A DNA stretch of 64,000 nucleotides, from the NCBI RefSeq assembly GCF_021228295.1, contig NZ_JAJQPD010000004.1, positions 248,001 to 312,000 on the forward strand, read 5' to 3'. Positions 1 through 7,587 of the stretch are shown piece by piece. How positions within the stretch are numbered: the stretch's first letter is position 1; every line of letters begins with the position of its first letter. The notes beneath the pieces are model-generated. The model had not been told where the DNA came from and did not search any database. It saw only the letters and a list, made by a program, of their open reading frames with translations. The position numbers and the translations under genes were made by a program. The stretch is from Agromyces humatus. Its GTDB lineage: Bacteria > Actinomycetota > Actinomycetes > Actinomycetales > Microbacteriaceae.

Positions 1-589
1 CGACTGCCGGGAACGTCACGGCGACCACGCTGACGACCACGGTGATGAGCAACCCGGTGAGCACGAACTGCACCCAGCCGGCGACGCGCACCCCGAACCA
101 GTTGGCGATGAACGGCGGCACGAAGACCGCGAAGCCGATGATCGGCACCGCCGCGCGGTCGACGCCGAGCACGGCGACCACGTACTCGCCGCCGAGCACG
201 GCGAGCACGGGCGCGCCGACGCACACCCCGAAGTAGAACCAGTAGCCCGCCATGCGAGCGGCGGTGCCGCCGAGCGCGCGGCGCACGTAGCTCGCGACCC
301 CGCCCGCGTCGGGATAGCGCGCGGCGAGCGCCGCGAAGGTGCCGGCGAGCGGGATCGAGAGCACGAGCACGGCGGCCACCGCGACGATCGATGCCGGGCC
401 GGCGGCTGCGGCCGCGAGCCCGGGGAGCACGAGGATGCCGGTGCCGAGCACGCTCGCGATGTAGAGCGCCGTTCCCTGCCCGAGCCCGAGCGTGCCGTGG
501 TGGGCGCCGTCTGCGGTCGTCGCCGCGACCTCGGCGGTTGCGGTGTCGGGAGCGGGCCTGATCGAAGTCACCCGCTCATTCTGCGGCAT
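1..589 (-). CDS. APC-family amino acid permease (3' part outside window)
   Basis: The reading frame runs off the left edge, so only the first ~196 residues are present. After a soluble N-terminus comes GTALYIASVLGTGILVLPG, the glycine-rich first transmembrane segment typical of APC amino acid/polyamine transporters, then further hydrophobic segments and the YPDAGGVASYVRRALGG loop found after helix 2 in this family. This indicates an inner-membrane secondary transporter, probably for an amino acid; the substrate cannot be read from the fragment. ATG at 589 is in frame and gives MPQNERVTS; GTG at 571 is an alternative start. It is the same strand as metB but 167 bases downstream of it, so co-transcription is possible but not shown. 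Confidence 0.8.
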   Translation of the reverse strand, partial: MPQNERVTSIRPAPDTATAEVAATTADGAHHGTLGLGQGTALYIASVLGTGILVLPGLAAAAAGPASIVAVAAVLVLSIPLAGTFAALAARYPDAGGVASYVRRALGGTAARMAGYWFYFGVCVGAPVLAVLGGEYVVAVLGVDRAAVPIIGFAVFVPPFIANWFGVRVAGWVQFVLTGLLITVVVSVVAVTFPAV

Positions 590-756
590 CCCACCGTCAT
601 CTACCGATGGCAGTAGTGACACTGTCCATCAAGATCCTGCCAGCTTTGTTGCCCAACGCACCTGTGCGGCCGCCGCCTCGCGATCGATCAACCCCACGAA
701 CCTCGCCGATCGAGTCGAGCAGCGGCCCTGGGAACACGACGGGCGAGCGGATGCCG

Positions 757-1926
757 CTACAGGCGCTCGAGCGTCTGGTCGATGTCGGCCAGCAGGTCGT
801 CGACGTCTTCGATGCCGACCGAGAGGCGCACGATCGACTCGGGCACCTCGGCTTCGGTTCCCTTCACCGACGCGTGGGTCATCTCGGACGGGTAGTTCAC
901 GAGCGACTCGACCCCGCCGAGCGACTCGGCGAGCTGGAACAGCTCGGTCGACTCCGCGAACCGGCGCGCCGCCTCGCCGCCGCCCGTGAGCGCGATCGAG
1001 AGCATGCCGCCGAAGCCCGACATCTGCCGGCCCGCGAGCTCGTGGCCGGGGTGCGACTCGAGACCGGGATAGTAGACGCGCTCGATGCCGTCGTGCTCCT
1101 CGAGCCGCCGGGCGATCGCGAGCGCGTTCTGGCTGTGCCGCTGCATGCGGATGCCGAGGGTCTTGATGCCTCGCGACGTGAGGAACGCGTCGAACGGACC
1201 CGAGACCGCACCTGCGGCGAACTGGGTGAACGTCACGCGCTCGGCGACCTCGGCGCGCTCATCGCCGGCGCCGAACACGAGGGCGCCGCCGATGACGTCG
1301 GAGTGTCCGCCGAGGTACTTCGTCGTCGAGTGCACGATGACGTCGGCACCGAGCTCGAGGGGCTGCTGCAGGGCAGGCGACGCGAACGTGTTGTCGACGA
1401 CCACGAGCGCCCCGGCCTCGTTGCCGAGCTCGGCGAGGGCTGCGATGTCGCTGATCTTCATGAGCGGGTTCGACGGCGTCTCGACCCAGAGCACTTTCGT
1501 GGTGCCGAGCTCGATCGCCGCGCGCACGGCGTCGAGGTCGCTCGTGTCGACGGTCGTGTGCCGCACGCCCCAGTCGCCGAAGATGCGGCGGATGAGCCGG
1601 TGCGTGCCGCCGTAGACGTCGTTGCCGATGACGACGTGGTCGCCCGGCACCAGTACGGTGCGCAGCAGCGCGTCTTCGGCCGCGAGGCCCGACGCGAACG
1701 AGAGTGCGTGCGCGCCGCCTTCGAGCGCCGCGAGTTGCGTCTCGAGGGCGGTGCGGGTGGGGTTGCCGCCGCGCGAGTACTCGTAGCCGCCGCGCAGGCC
1801 TCCGATGCCGTCCTGCACGTACGTCGAGGTCGCGTAGATCGGCGGGATGACCGCGCCGGTCGTCGGGTCGAACTGCTGCCCGGCGTGGATCGCGCGGGTG
1901 TCGAAACGTCGGTTGTCCGTGTTCAT
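757..1926 (-). CDS. metB: Cystathionine gamma-synthase / PLP-dependent transsulfuration enzyme
   Basis: A 389-residue cytoplasmic PLP enzyme of the Cys/Met metabolism family. VIVHSTTKYLGGHSD contains the Schiff-base lysine (about K203), VVVDNTFASP the cofactor-binding aspartate, and YSRGGNPTR the phosphate-binding loop. Family knowledge: MetB makes cystathionine from an activated homoserine and cysteine; close relatives (cystathionine gamma-lyase) run the reverse step. Because cystathionine beta-synthase lies immediately upstream, a gamma-lyase role in reverse transsulfuration (methionine to cysteine) is at least as plausible. It starts 22 bases after the cbs stop, preceded by an AGAAGAGA ribosome-binding site, so the two form an operon. 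Length is full for the family. Confidence 0.9.
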   Translation of the reverse strand: MNTDNRRFDTRAIHAGQQFDPTTGAVIPPIYATSTYVQDGIGGLRGGYEYSRGGNPTRTALETQLAALEGGAHALSFASGLAAEDALLRTVLVPGDHVVIGNDVYGGTHRLIRRIFGDWGVRHTTVDTSDLDAVRAAIELGTTKVLWVETPSNPLMKISDIAALAELGNEAGALVVVDNTFASPALQQPLELGADVIVHSTTKYLGGHSDVIGGALVFGAGDERAEVAERVTFTQFAAGAVSGPFDAFLTSRGIKTLGIRMQRHSQNALAIARRLEEHDGIERVYYPGLESHPGHELAGRQMSGFGGMLSIALTGGGEAARRFAESTELFQLAESLGGVESLVNYPSEMTHASVKGTEAEVPESIVRLSVGIEDVDDLLADIDQTLERL

Positions 1927-1948
1927 GGTGTCGTTCTCTTCTGAATCG

Positions 1949-3316
1949 TCAGGCCGACAGGTAGGTGAGCAGGTCGGTTCGGGTGATGACGCCGAGCGCC
2001 TTGCCGCCGTCGGTGACGAGCATCGCGGGCGCGTCGGCGAACGCGGTGCGAGCGGCTGCCACGGGCTCGGTGACCCCGATGAGCGGAAGCGATTCGCCGA
2101 CCACGCCGGCGACCTCGTCGGTGAGCTTGGCCTGACCCGAGAACACCTGGTCGAGCAGGGCGGCCTCGTGAAGCGCGCCGACGACCTCGCCGAGCACGAC
2201 GGGCGGCTCGGCCGAGAGCACGAGCAGCTGCGACACGCCCGTCTCGTTCATGCGGTCGATCGCCTCGCGAATGGTCGCGGTGGGGTGCACGTAGACGAGC
2301 GGCTCGGTGCGGCCGGCCTTCGCCGCGAGGATGTCGGCGATCGTGTGGCCGGCGGGCGCGTTGCCGAACCCGTACGCGCGCATCCACTTGTCGTTGAAGA
2401 TCTTGCCGAGGTAGCCGCGGCCGCCGTCGGGCAGCAGCACCACGAACACGTCGTCAGGCCCGGCGGATGCCGCTGCCTTGAGTGCTGCCACGACGGCCAT
2501 GCCGCTCGACCCGCCGACGAGGATGCCCTCTTCGCGGGCGAGGCGGCGCGTCATCGCGAACGACTCGGCATCGGAGACCTCGATGATCTCGTGCGGCACC
2601 TTCGGGTCGTAGGCGCCGGGCCAGAAGTCCTCGCCGACGCCCTCGACGAAGTAGGGGCGACCCGTGCCGCCCGAGTAGACCGAGCCTTCAGGGTCGGCGC
2701 CGATGATGCGCACGGTGTCGCCCGAGACCTCGCGCAGGTAGCGGCCCGTGCCCGAGATGGTGCCGCCCGTGCCGACGCCGGCGACGAAGTGGGTGATCTT
2801 GCCCTCGGTGTCGCGCCAGATCTCGGGGCCGGTGGTCTCATAGTGCGAGCGGGGGCCGTTGGGGTTCTCGTACTGGTTCGGCTTGAAGGCGCCGGGCGTC
2901 TCGCGCACGAGCCGATCGCTGACGGAGTAGTAGGAGTCGGGGCTGTCGGGCGCGACCGCGGTGGGCGTCACGACGACCTCGGCACCGTATGCCGTGAGCA
3001 CGTTGATCTTGTCTTCGCCCACCTTGTCGGGCAGCACGAAGATGCAGCGATAGCCGCGCTGCTGCGCGACGAGCGCCAGCCCGACGCCCGTGTTGCCCGA
3101 GGTCGGCTCGACGATCGTGCCGCCCGGCTTCAAGAGCCCGTCGCGCTCGGCGGCATCGATGATGCGGCCGGCGATGCGGTCTTTCGACGAGCCGCCCGGG
3201 TTCAGGTATTCGAGCTTCACGAGCACCGTGGCATCCGTCACGCCCTCGGTCACTCGATTCAGCTTGACCAGCGGGGTGTTGCCCACGAGATCGACGATGT
3301 TCTCTGCGTACTTCAT
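1949..3316 (-). CDS. cbs: Cystathionine beta-synthase with CBS domains
   Basis: A 455-residue enzyme. The N-terminal ~310 residues are a fold-II PLP synthase with the lysine in GGSSKDR (K45) and the substrate loop PTSGNTG (about 71-77); GTGGTISGTGRYL forms the phosphate-binding loop. The C-terminal ~125 residues are a paired CBS-domain module, including VITRTDLLTYLS at the end, which in the family binds adenosine ligands. The reaction is serine plus homocysteine to cystathionine. It is the first gene of the cbs-metB operon. The start is supported by AAGGA about 10 bases upstream. Expression is probably controlled by the Cys-Cys leader peptide encoded 77 bases upstream. Confidence 0.92.
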   Translation of the reverse strand: MKYAENIVDLVGNTPLVKLNRVTEGVTDATVLVKLEYLNPGGSSKDRIAGRIIDAAERDGLLKPGGTIVEPTSGNTGVGLALVAQQRGYRCIFVLPDKVGEDKINVLTAYGAEVVVTPTAVAPDSPDSYYSVSDRLVRETPGAFKPNQYENPNGPRSHYETTGPEIWRDTEGKITHFVAGVGTGGTISGTGRYLREVSGDTVRIIGADPEGSVYSGGTGRPYFVEGVGEDFWPGAYDPKVPHEIIEVSDAESFAMTRRLAREEGILVGGSSGMAVVAALKAAASAGPDDVFVVLLPDGGRGYLGKIFNDKWMRAYGFGNAPAGHTIADILAAKAGRTEPLVYVHPTATIREAIDRMNETGVSQLLVLSAEPPVVLGEVVGALHEAALLDQVFSGQAKLTDEVAGVVGESLPLIGVTEPVAAARTAFADAPAMLVTDGGKALGVITRTDLLTYLSA

Positions 3317-3392
3317 GCCGTGTTCATTCCTTGTGTCAGTGCGTCTGCTGCGCCGGATGCGGTGCGCGACGCTGTAGAGAGGGTCGTCTGTC

Positions 3393-3425
3393 TCAGCGAC
3401 GACAACACAGCAGGGAGGAGTTCAC
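3393..3425 (-). CDS. Leaderless Cys-Cys leader peptide upstream of cbs (putative cysteine attenuator)
   Basis: A ten-codon frame starting GTG and ending TGA reads M-N-S-S-L-L-C-C-R-R. Two adjacent Cys codons lie four residues from the end. A -10-like TAGGCT (3432-3437) sits six bases before the GTG, so the transcript should start at or next to the start codon (leaderless). Established knowledge: in mycobacteria, leaderless short ORFs with consecutive Cys codons upstream of cysteine genes act as cysteine-responsive translational attenuators. The next gene is cbs, 76 bases on, which fits that role. The size, promoter position and Cys pair are seen in the sequence; the regulatory function is inferred. 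Confidence 0.7.
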   Translation of the reverse strand: MNSSLLCCRR

Positions 3426-3431
3426 GCGCCC

Positions 3432-3437
3432 AGCCTA
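3432..3437 (-). promoter_or_regulatory. -10 element for the leader peptide / cbs-metB operon
   Basis: TAGGCT on the minus strand lies six bases before the GTG of the leader peptide, the spacing expected for a leaderless transcript. No good TTGACA-like -35 box is visible 16-18 bases upstream (GGCAAC is the best candidate), so the promoter may rely on other contacts or an activator. Confidence 0.5.
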
Positions 3438-3640
3438 GCCCGAACGTGCACGGCGTTGCCGGACTGTCGGAGGCCGGCGCGGGCACCCGATTCGTGCCGA
3501 GGGTACCCGCGAGGGACCGTCGTGCCGCAGAATCGTAGGAACGGATGCGGACGCGCGACTGAGCGTTCTCCCAGCTGCATACGTTCGTATTGAACGAAGA
3601 CGTCGTTCGATCGACCCCGTCCACCGAAAGAGGCCCACGC

Positions 3641-4321
3641 GTGAGCGCGACCCCGCCCGTCCCCCCGAAGGCGAAGAAGCTGTCCGTCAAAGAGCAGCGC
3701 GCTGCCGAGCGCCAGCGCAAGCTCGAGGAGTTCCGCCGGCGTGAGGCGAAGTCGCGGCGCAACCGTCGCATCGCGATCTGGAGCGGATCGATCGCCGCCG
3801 CCGTCGTCGTCGGCTTGCTCATCACCTCGATCGTGCTCACCCCCCAGGCGGCCAGGTACACCGCGGGCGGCGAAGGCGCGACGGTCGAGGGCGTCGAGAC
3901 GTTCGAGAACACGTCGAACCACGTCGAAGGCGTCGTCGACTACCCGCAGACCCCGCCCGCCGGCGGCGAGCACAACCCCGCGTGGCTCAATTGCGGCGTG
4001 TACACCGAGCCAGTGCCCAACGAGAACGCGGTGCACTCGCTCGAGCACGGGGCCATCTGGGTCACCTACGACCCGAGCCTCAGCGACGCCGACCTCGAGA
4101 CCCTGAAGTCGAAGCTGCCCTCGACCTACATCGTGCTCTCGCCCTTCGACGACCTTCCCTCACCCATCGTGCTGAGCGGCTGGAACACCCAGCTGCAGGT
4201 CGACGAGGCCGACGACCCCCGCATCGCCGAGTTCCTCGAGGAGTACTGGCAGAGCCAGAATGTGCCCGAGCCCGGAGCGCTGTGCACGGGCGCAATCGAC
4301 GCGCCCGGCAAGGTCTCGTGA
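3641..4321 (+). CDS. DUF3105 membrane protein
   Basis: A 226-residue protein. A charged, lysine/arginine-rich N-terminus (residues 10-44) with coiled-coil character precedes one transmembrane helix (about 45-67); the extracytoplasmic part carries the DUF3105 signature HSLEHGAIWVTYDP and paired cysteines (NCGVY and ALCTG) that may form a disulfide. Its biochemical role is not known. Start: GTG at 3641 follows GAAAGAGG with good spacing; an upstream TTG at 3590 lacks a ribosome-binding site. The stop overlaps the start of the DUF305 gene (GTGA), so the two are translationally coupled, a pairing that suggests a joint envelope function. Confidence 0.82.
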   Translation: MSATPPVPPKAKKLSVKEQRAAERQRKLEEFRRREAKSRRNRRIAIWSGSIAAAVVVGLLITSIVLTPQAARYTAGGEGATVEGVETFENTSNHVEGVVDYPQTPPAGGEHNPAWLNCGVYTEPVPNENAVHSLEHGAIWVTYDPSLSDADLETLKSKLPSTYIVLSPFDDLPSPIVLSGWNTQLQVDEADDPRIAEFLEEYWQSQNVPEPGALCTGAIDAPGKVS

Positions 4322-5076
4322 CCGACGGGCACGAACACGATCCCGAGGGCGTCGCGCGCGACGCTTCCGCGGCGAGTGACGAGCACCCCGACGAGCACGA
4401 GCACCACCGCATGAACCGCGGCGCTCGCATCGCGATCATCGTGGCGGCGGCCGTGGCTCTCGTCCTCGTCGCGGTCGCGGCATACTCGATCGGCCGCCTG
4501 TCGACCCTCGCCGAACCCACGCCGACCGCCACGAGCGCCGAGGCGGGCTTCGCCCGCGACATGCAGGTTCACCACCAGCAGGGTGTCGAGCTCGCGATGA
4601 TCATCCGCGACCGCACCGACGATCCCGACGTGCGACTGCTCGGCTACGACATCGCGACGACGCAGGCCCAGCAGGCCGGGCAGATGTACGGATGGCTCGC
4701 CGAGTGGGACCTCTCGCAGGCCGGTTCCGAGCCGTCGATGACCTGGATGACCCGTCCCGCCGAGGGTGGTGCCGGGCATGCCACGCACGACTCCGAGGGC
4801 TCGACGCATTCGCCCGGCGAACCGATGCCGGGGCTGGCGACGCCCGAGCAGATCGCCGAGCTGCAGGGCCTCGAGGGCCGGGCCGCCGAGGTGATGTTCC
4901 TCGAGCTGATGATCGCGCACCACCAGGGCGCGGTCGAGATGGCCGAGGCCGCGCTCGAGCGCTCGTCGAACGATGTCGTCGTCGACCTCTCGAACTCGAT
5001 CGTCGCCAGCCAGCAGGCCGAGATCGACCTCATGAACGACATGCTCGCCGAGCGCGGCGCCGATCGGGTCGAGTAG
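4318..5076 (+). CDS. DUF305 protein, His-rich, membrane-anchored
   Basis: A 252-residue protein starting at the GTG that overlaps the preceding stop. A histidine/acidic N-terminal tail (HEHDPEG, DEHEHHRMNRG) is followed by one transmembrane helix (about 37-57). The extracytoplasmic DUF305 domain, a ferritin-like four-helix fold, shows the two characteristic motifs VHHQQGVELA (about 84-93) and AHHQGAVEMA (about 200-209). Family members are often near copper-handling genes and the His pairs look metal-binding, but no metal is proven here. It is coupled to the DUF3105 gene upstream. Confidence 0.85.
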   Translation: MTDGHEHDPEGVARDASAASDEHPDEHEHHRMNRGARIAIIVAAAVALVLVAVAAYSIGRLSTLAEPTPTATSAEAGFARDMQVHHQQGVELAMIIRDRTDDPDVRLLGYDIATTQAQQAGQMYGWLAEWDLSQAGSEPSMTWMTRPAEGGAGHATHDSEGSTHSPGEPMPGLATPEQIAELQGLEGRAAEVMFLELMIAHHQGAVEMAEAALERSSNDVVVDLSNSIVASQQAEIDLMNDMLAERGADRVE

Positions 5077-5222
5077 CGAGCGGAGCCGACCGCACCGGCC
5101 GATCGACGTCCGGTGAAGATCGCCGATGTCCAGGTCGCTTCCCTGGTGCAGAATGGAGGGGATCCCGTTGCGGACGCAGGTCGCGTCCGCGGTGGGTGCG
5201 TCTCCCGATCGCGGAGCCGAAG

Positions 5223-5588
5223 ATGACCGAGAAGCCCACTGAGCACGGCCCACCCGCCCAGAACGCCGATACGCGCCCGACTGAGGCGCTCCCCGATGCG
5301 GCCGCTGCCGCCGGTGCGCCCGATCCCGGGGAGGCGCCCGGGCCGCCGAAGCCGAACATCCACGTCAGCGCGCTGATCGTGTGGCTGACGATCTTCCCAC
5401 TCGTCGCCATCTTCGGCACACTGCTCGCCCCCATGATGCCGGACTGGCACCCCGTGCTCAGAGCGTTCGTGCTCACGCTCATCGTCGTTCCGATCGCGGC
5501 GTACTGGCTCATGCCGCAGATGTTCCGGTGGTACGCGGCGTTCGCGCGGCATCGCGTGGCGCGGCGCGCGAATGGGAGCGCGCGGTAG
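5223..5588 (+). CDS. Small two-helix membrane protein, function unknown
   Basis: A 121-residue protein. The first ~45 residues are proline/alanine-rich and probably disordered. Two hydrophobic segments follow: ALIVWLTIFPLVAIFGTLLAP (about 48-68) and LRAFVLTLIVVPIAAYWLMP (about 79-98), and the C-terminus is basic (RHRVARRANGSAR). GGAG eight bases upstream supports the ATG at 5223. I do not recognise a named family with certainty; the helix pair with WHPVLR between resembles small actinobacterial integral membrane proteins. It ends eight bases before the convergent ABC exporter gene. Confidence 0.6.
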   Translation: MTEKPTEHGPPAQNADTRPTEALPDAAAAAGAPDPGEAPGPPKPNIHVSALIVWLTIFPLVAIFGTLLAPMMPDWHPVLRAFVLTLIVVPIAAYWLMPQMFRWYAAFARHRVARRANGSAR

Positions 5589-5595
5589 CGCGGGT

Positions 5596-7521
5596 CTATT
5601 CGACCGACGGCGTCTCGAGCACGGGCCGCTGCTCCTGCTGGCGGTAGAGCGAGGCGTACACCCCGTCGACCCCCACGAGCTCGGCGTGCGTGCCCTGCTC
5701 GACGACGCGACCGGCGACGATGACGAAGATGACGTCGGCCGCGACCACGGTCGAGAGCCGGTGCGCGATCGCGATCGTGGTGCGCCCTCGCGCGGCGTCG
5801 TCGAGCGCCTCCTGCACCACTCGCTCCGAGATCGTGTCGAGCGCGCTCGTCGCCTCGTCGAGCACGAGCACCGCGGGATCCTTCAACAGCACCCGCGCGA
5901 TGGCGATGCGCTGCTTCTCACCGCCCGAGAGCCGGTAGCCCCGCTCGCCGACCACCGTGGCGTAGCCCTCGGGGAACGACGCGATCGTCTCGTGGATGTT
6001 CGCCGCCCGCGCGGCCGCCTCGAGCTCGGCGTCGGTCGCGTCGGGGCGGGCGTAGCGCAGGTTCTCGGCGATCGTCGCGTGGAAGAGGTACGTCTCCTGA
6101 CTCACGATTCCGATGTGCGTCATGAGCGACTCCTGGCTGAGCTCGCGAACGTCGTCGCCGGCGAAGCGCACCTCGCCCGATGACGCCTCGTAGAGGCGCG
6201 GCACGAGGTACGAGACCGTGGTCTTGCCGGCCCCGCTCGGCCCCACGAAGGCTGCGAACTGGCCGGGCTCGATCGTGAAGCTCACGTCGTCGAGGGTCGG
6301 ACGCGATTCGCCGTCGGCGTCGGGGTACCGGAACGAGACCCGATCGAACTCCACCCGCCCGAGCGCGCCGTCGGTGGGCACAGGGCGCGCGCCCGCGGCA
6401 TCCGATATCGCGGGCTTCAGGTCGAGGTACTCGAAGATCCGCGCGAACAGCGCACTCGAGGTCTGCAGGTCGAGCGCCACCCGCATGAGCCCCATCAGCG
6501 GGAACAGCAGGCGCGCCTGCACCGTCGTGAACGCCACGATCGTTCCGGCCGTGATGTCGGCGACCCCGCCGGTGACGAGCCAGCCCGCGACGAGGTAGAC
6601 GATCGCGGGGATCGACGACATGAAGATGTTCACCATCGCGAAGAACCACTGGCCCGTCATCTGCTGGCGCACCTGCAGGCTGATCTGGTTCCGGTTCTCG
6701 TCGGCGTAGCGCTCGATCTCGCTGCGCTGCCGGGTGAAGCTCTTCGACAGCAGGATGCCCGAGACGCTCAGCGTCTCCTGCGTGATCGCCGTCATCTCCG
6801 ACAGCGACTCCTGCGTCTTGCCCGCGATGCGCGCACGCACCTGGCCGACGCGCCGCTGCGCGATGACCATGAACGGCATGAGCACGAGCGCGATGATCGT
6901 GAGCTGCCAGTTAAGGATCAGCATCGCGATGAACGCCGAGATCACCGTCACCGTGTTGCCGAGCACGCTCGACACCGTGTTCGTGAGCACGCTCGCGACA
7001 CCGCCGACGTCGTTCTGCAGGCGCGACTGGATGACGCCCGTCTTCGTTCGGGTGAAGAAGCTGAGCTCCATCGCCTGCAGGTGGGTGAACAGCCGCACCC
7101 GCAGCGTGCCCATGACCTTGTTGCCGATGTTCGCCGTGAGCCACGTCTGCCACACGCCGAGCAGCGCCGACACGATGAACACGCCGATCATCGCGAGCAC
7201 GAGCGTCGTCAGCACCGGGATGTTCGGGCCGGATGCCGCGCCACTCGCATCGACCGGGAAGAGCCCGTCGTCGAACGCCCGCTGGGTGAGCAGCGGCGGG
7301 ATGATGGCGAGCGCCGCACCGACGAGCACGAGCACGACCGTGGTGATGAGCGCGACCTTGTGTGCGGCGAACAGCTCGACGATGCGCCCCAGCAGGTGCG
7401 GGATCTTCGGCGCCTCGGCGTTCTCGGCGCGCTGCGCCGCCTCATCGGCCGACGCGATGCGGGTGCGCCCCTTGCCGTATCGGCCCGTCTGCCCGCCGGG
7501 CGCGCCCCCATGCATGCTCAT
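5596..7521 (-). CDS. ABC exporter half-transporter (membrane domain fused to ATPase)
   Basis: A 641-residue protein. Residues ~55-365 form the six-helix exporter membrane domain; ~388-630 is the nucleotide-binding domain with Walker A GPSGAGKTT (427-435), signature LSGGEKQR (531-538) and Walker B VLVLDEATSALD (551-562), followed by the switch histidine in IAHRLS. Such proteins dimerise and export lipids, peptides or drugs; the substrate is not evident. The gene stands alone on its strand. The start at 7521 has GGGTGA upstream; an internal ATG six bases later is possible. All catalytic motifs are intact. Confidence 0.9.
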   Translation of the reverse strand: MSMHGGAPGGQTGRYGKGRTRIASADEAAQRAENAEAPKIPHLLGRIVELFAAHKVALITTVVLVLVGAALAIIPPLLTQRAFDDGLFPVDASGAASGPNIPVLTTLVLAMIGVFIVSALLGVWQTWLTANIGNKVMGTLRVRLFTHLQAMELSFFTRTKTGVIQSRLQNDVGGVASVLTNTVSSVLGNTVTVISAFIAMLILNWQLTIIALVLMPFMVIAQRRVGQVRARIAGKTQESLSEMTAITQETLSVSGILLSKSFTRQRSEIERYADENRNQISLQVRQQMTGQWFFAMVNIFMSSIPAIVYLVAGWLVTGGVADITAGTIVAFTTVQARLLFPLMGLMRVALDLQTSSALFARIFEYLDLKPAISDAAGARPVPTDGALGRVEFDRVSFRYPDADGESRPTLDDVSFTIEPGQFAAFVGPSGAGKTTVSYLVPRLYEASSGEVRFAGDDVRELSQESLMTHIGIVSQETYLFHATIAENLRYARPDATDAELEAAARAANIHETIASFPEGYATVVGERGYRLSGGEKQRIAIARVLLKDPAVLVLDEATSALDTISERVVQEALDDAARGRTTIAIAHRLSTVVAADVIFVIVAGRVVEQGTHAELVGVDGVYASLYRQQEQRPVLETPSVE

Positions 7522-7587
7522 GGATTCACCCTACGTCGCCCCCGAGCGCCGCCTCCCGCCGACGAGGGCGTGGTCGTTCGCGTTCGC

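Noticed and set aside
607-1944. 445-codon open frame on the + strand opposite metB
   Set aside because: Arginine/alanine/glutamate-rich translation without family resemblance, fully antisense to a conserved enzyme; a GC-rich shadow frame.
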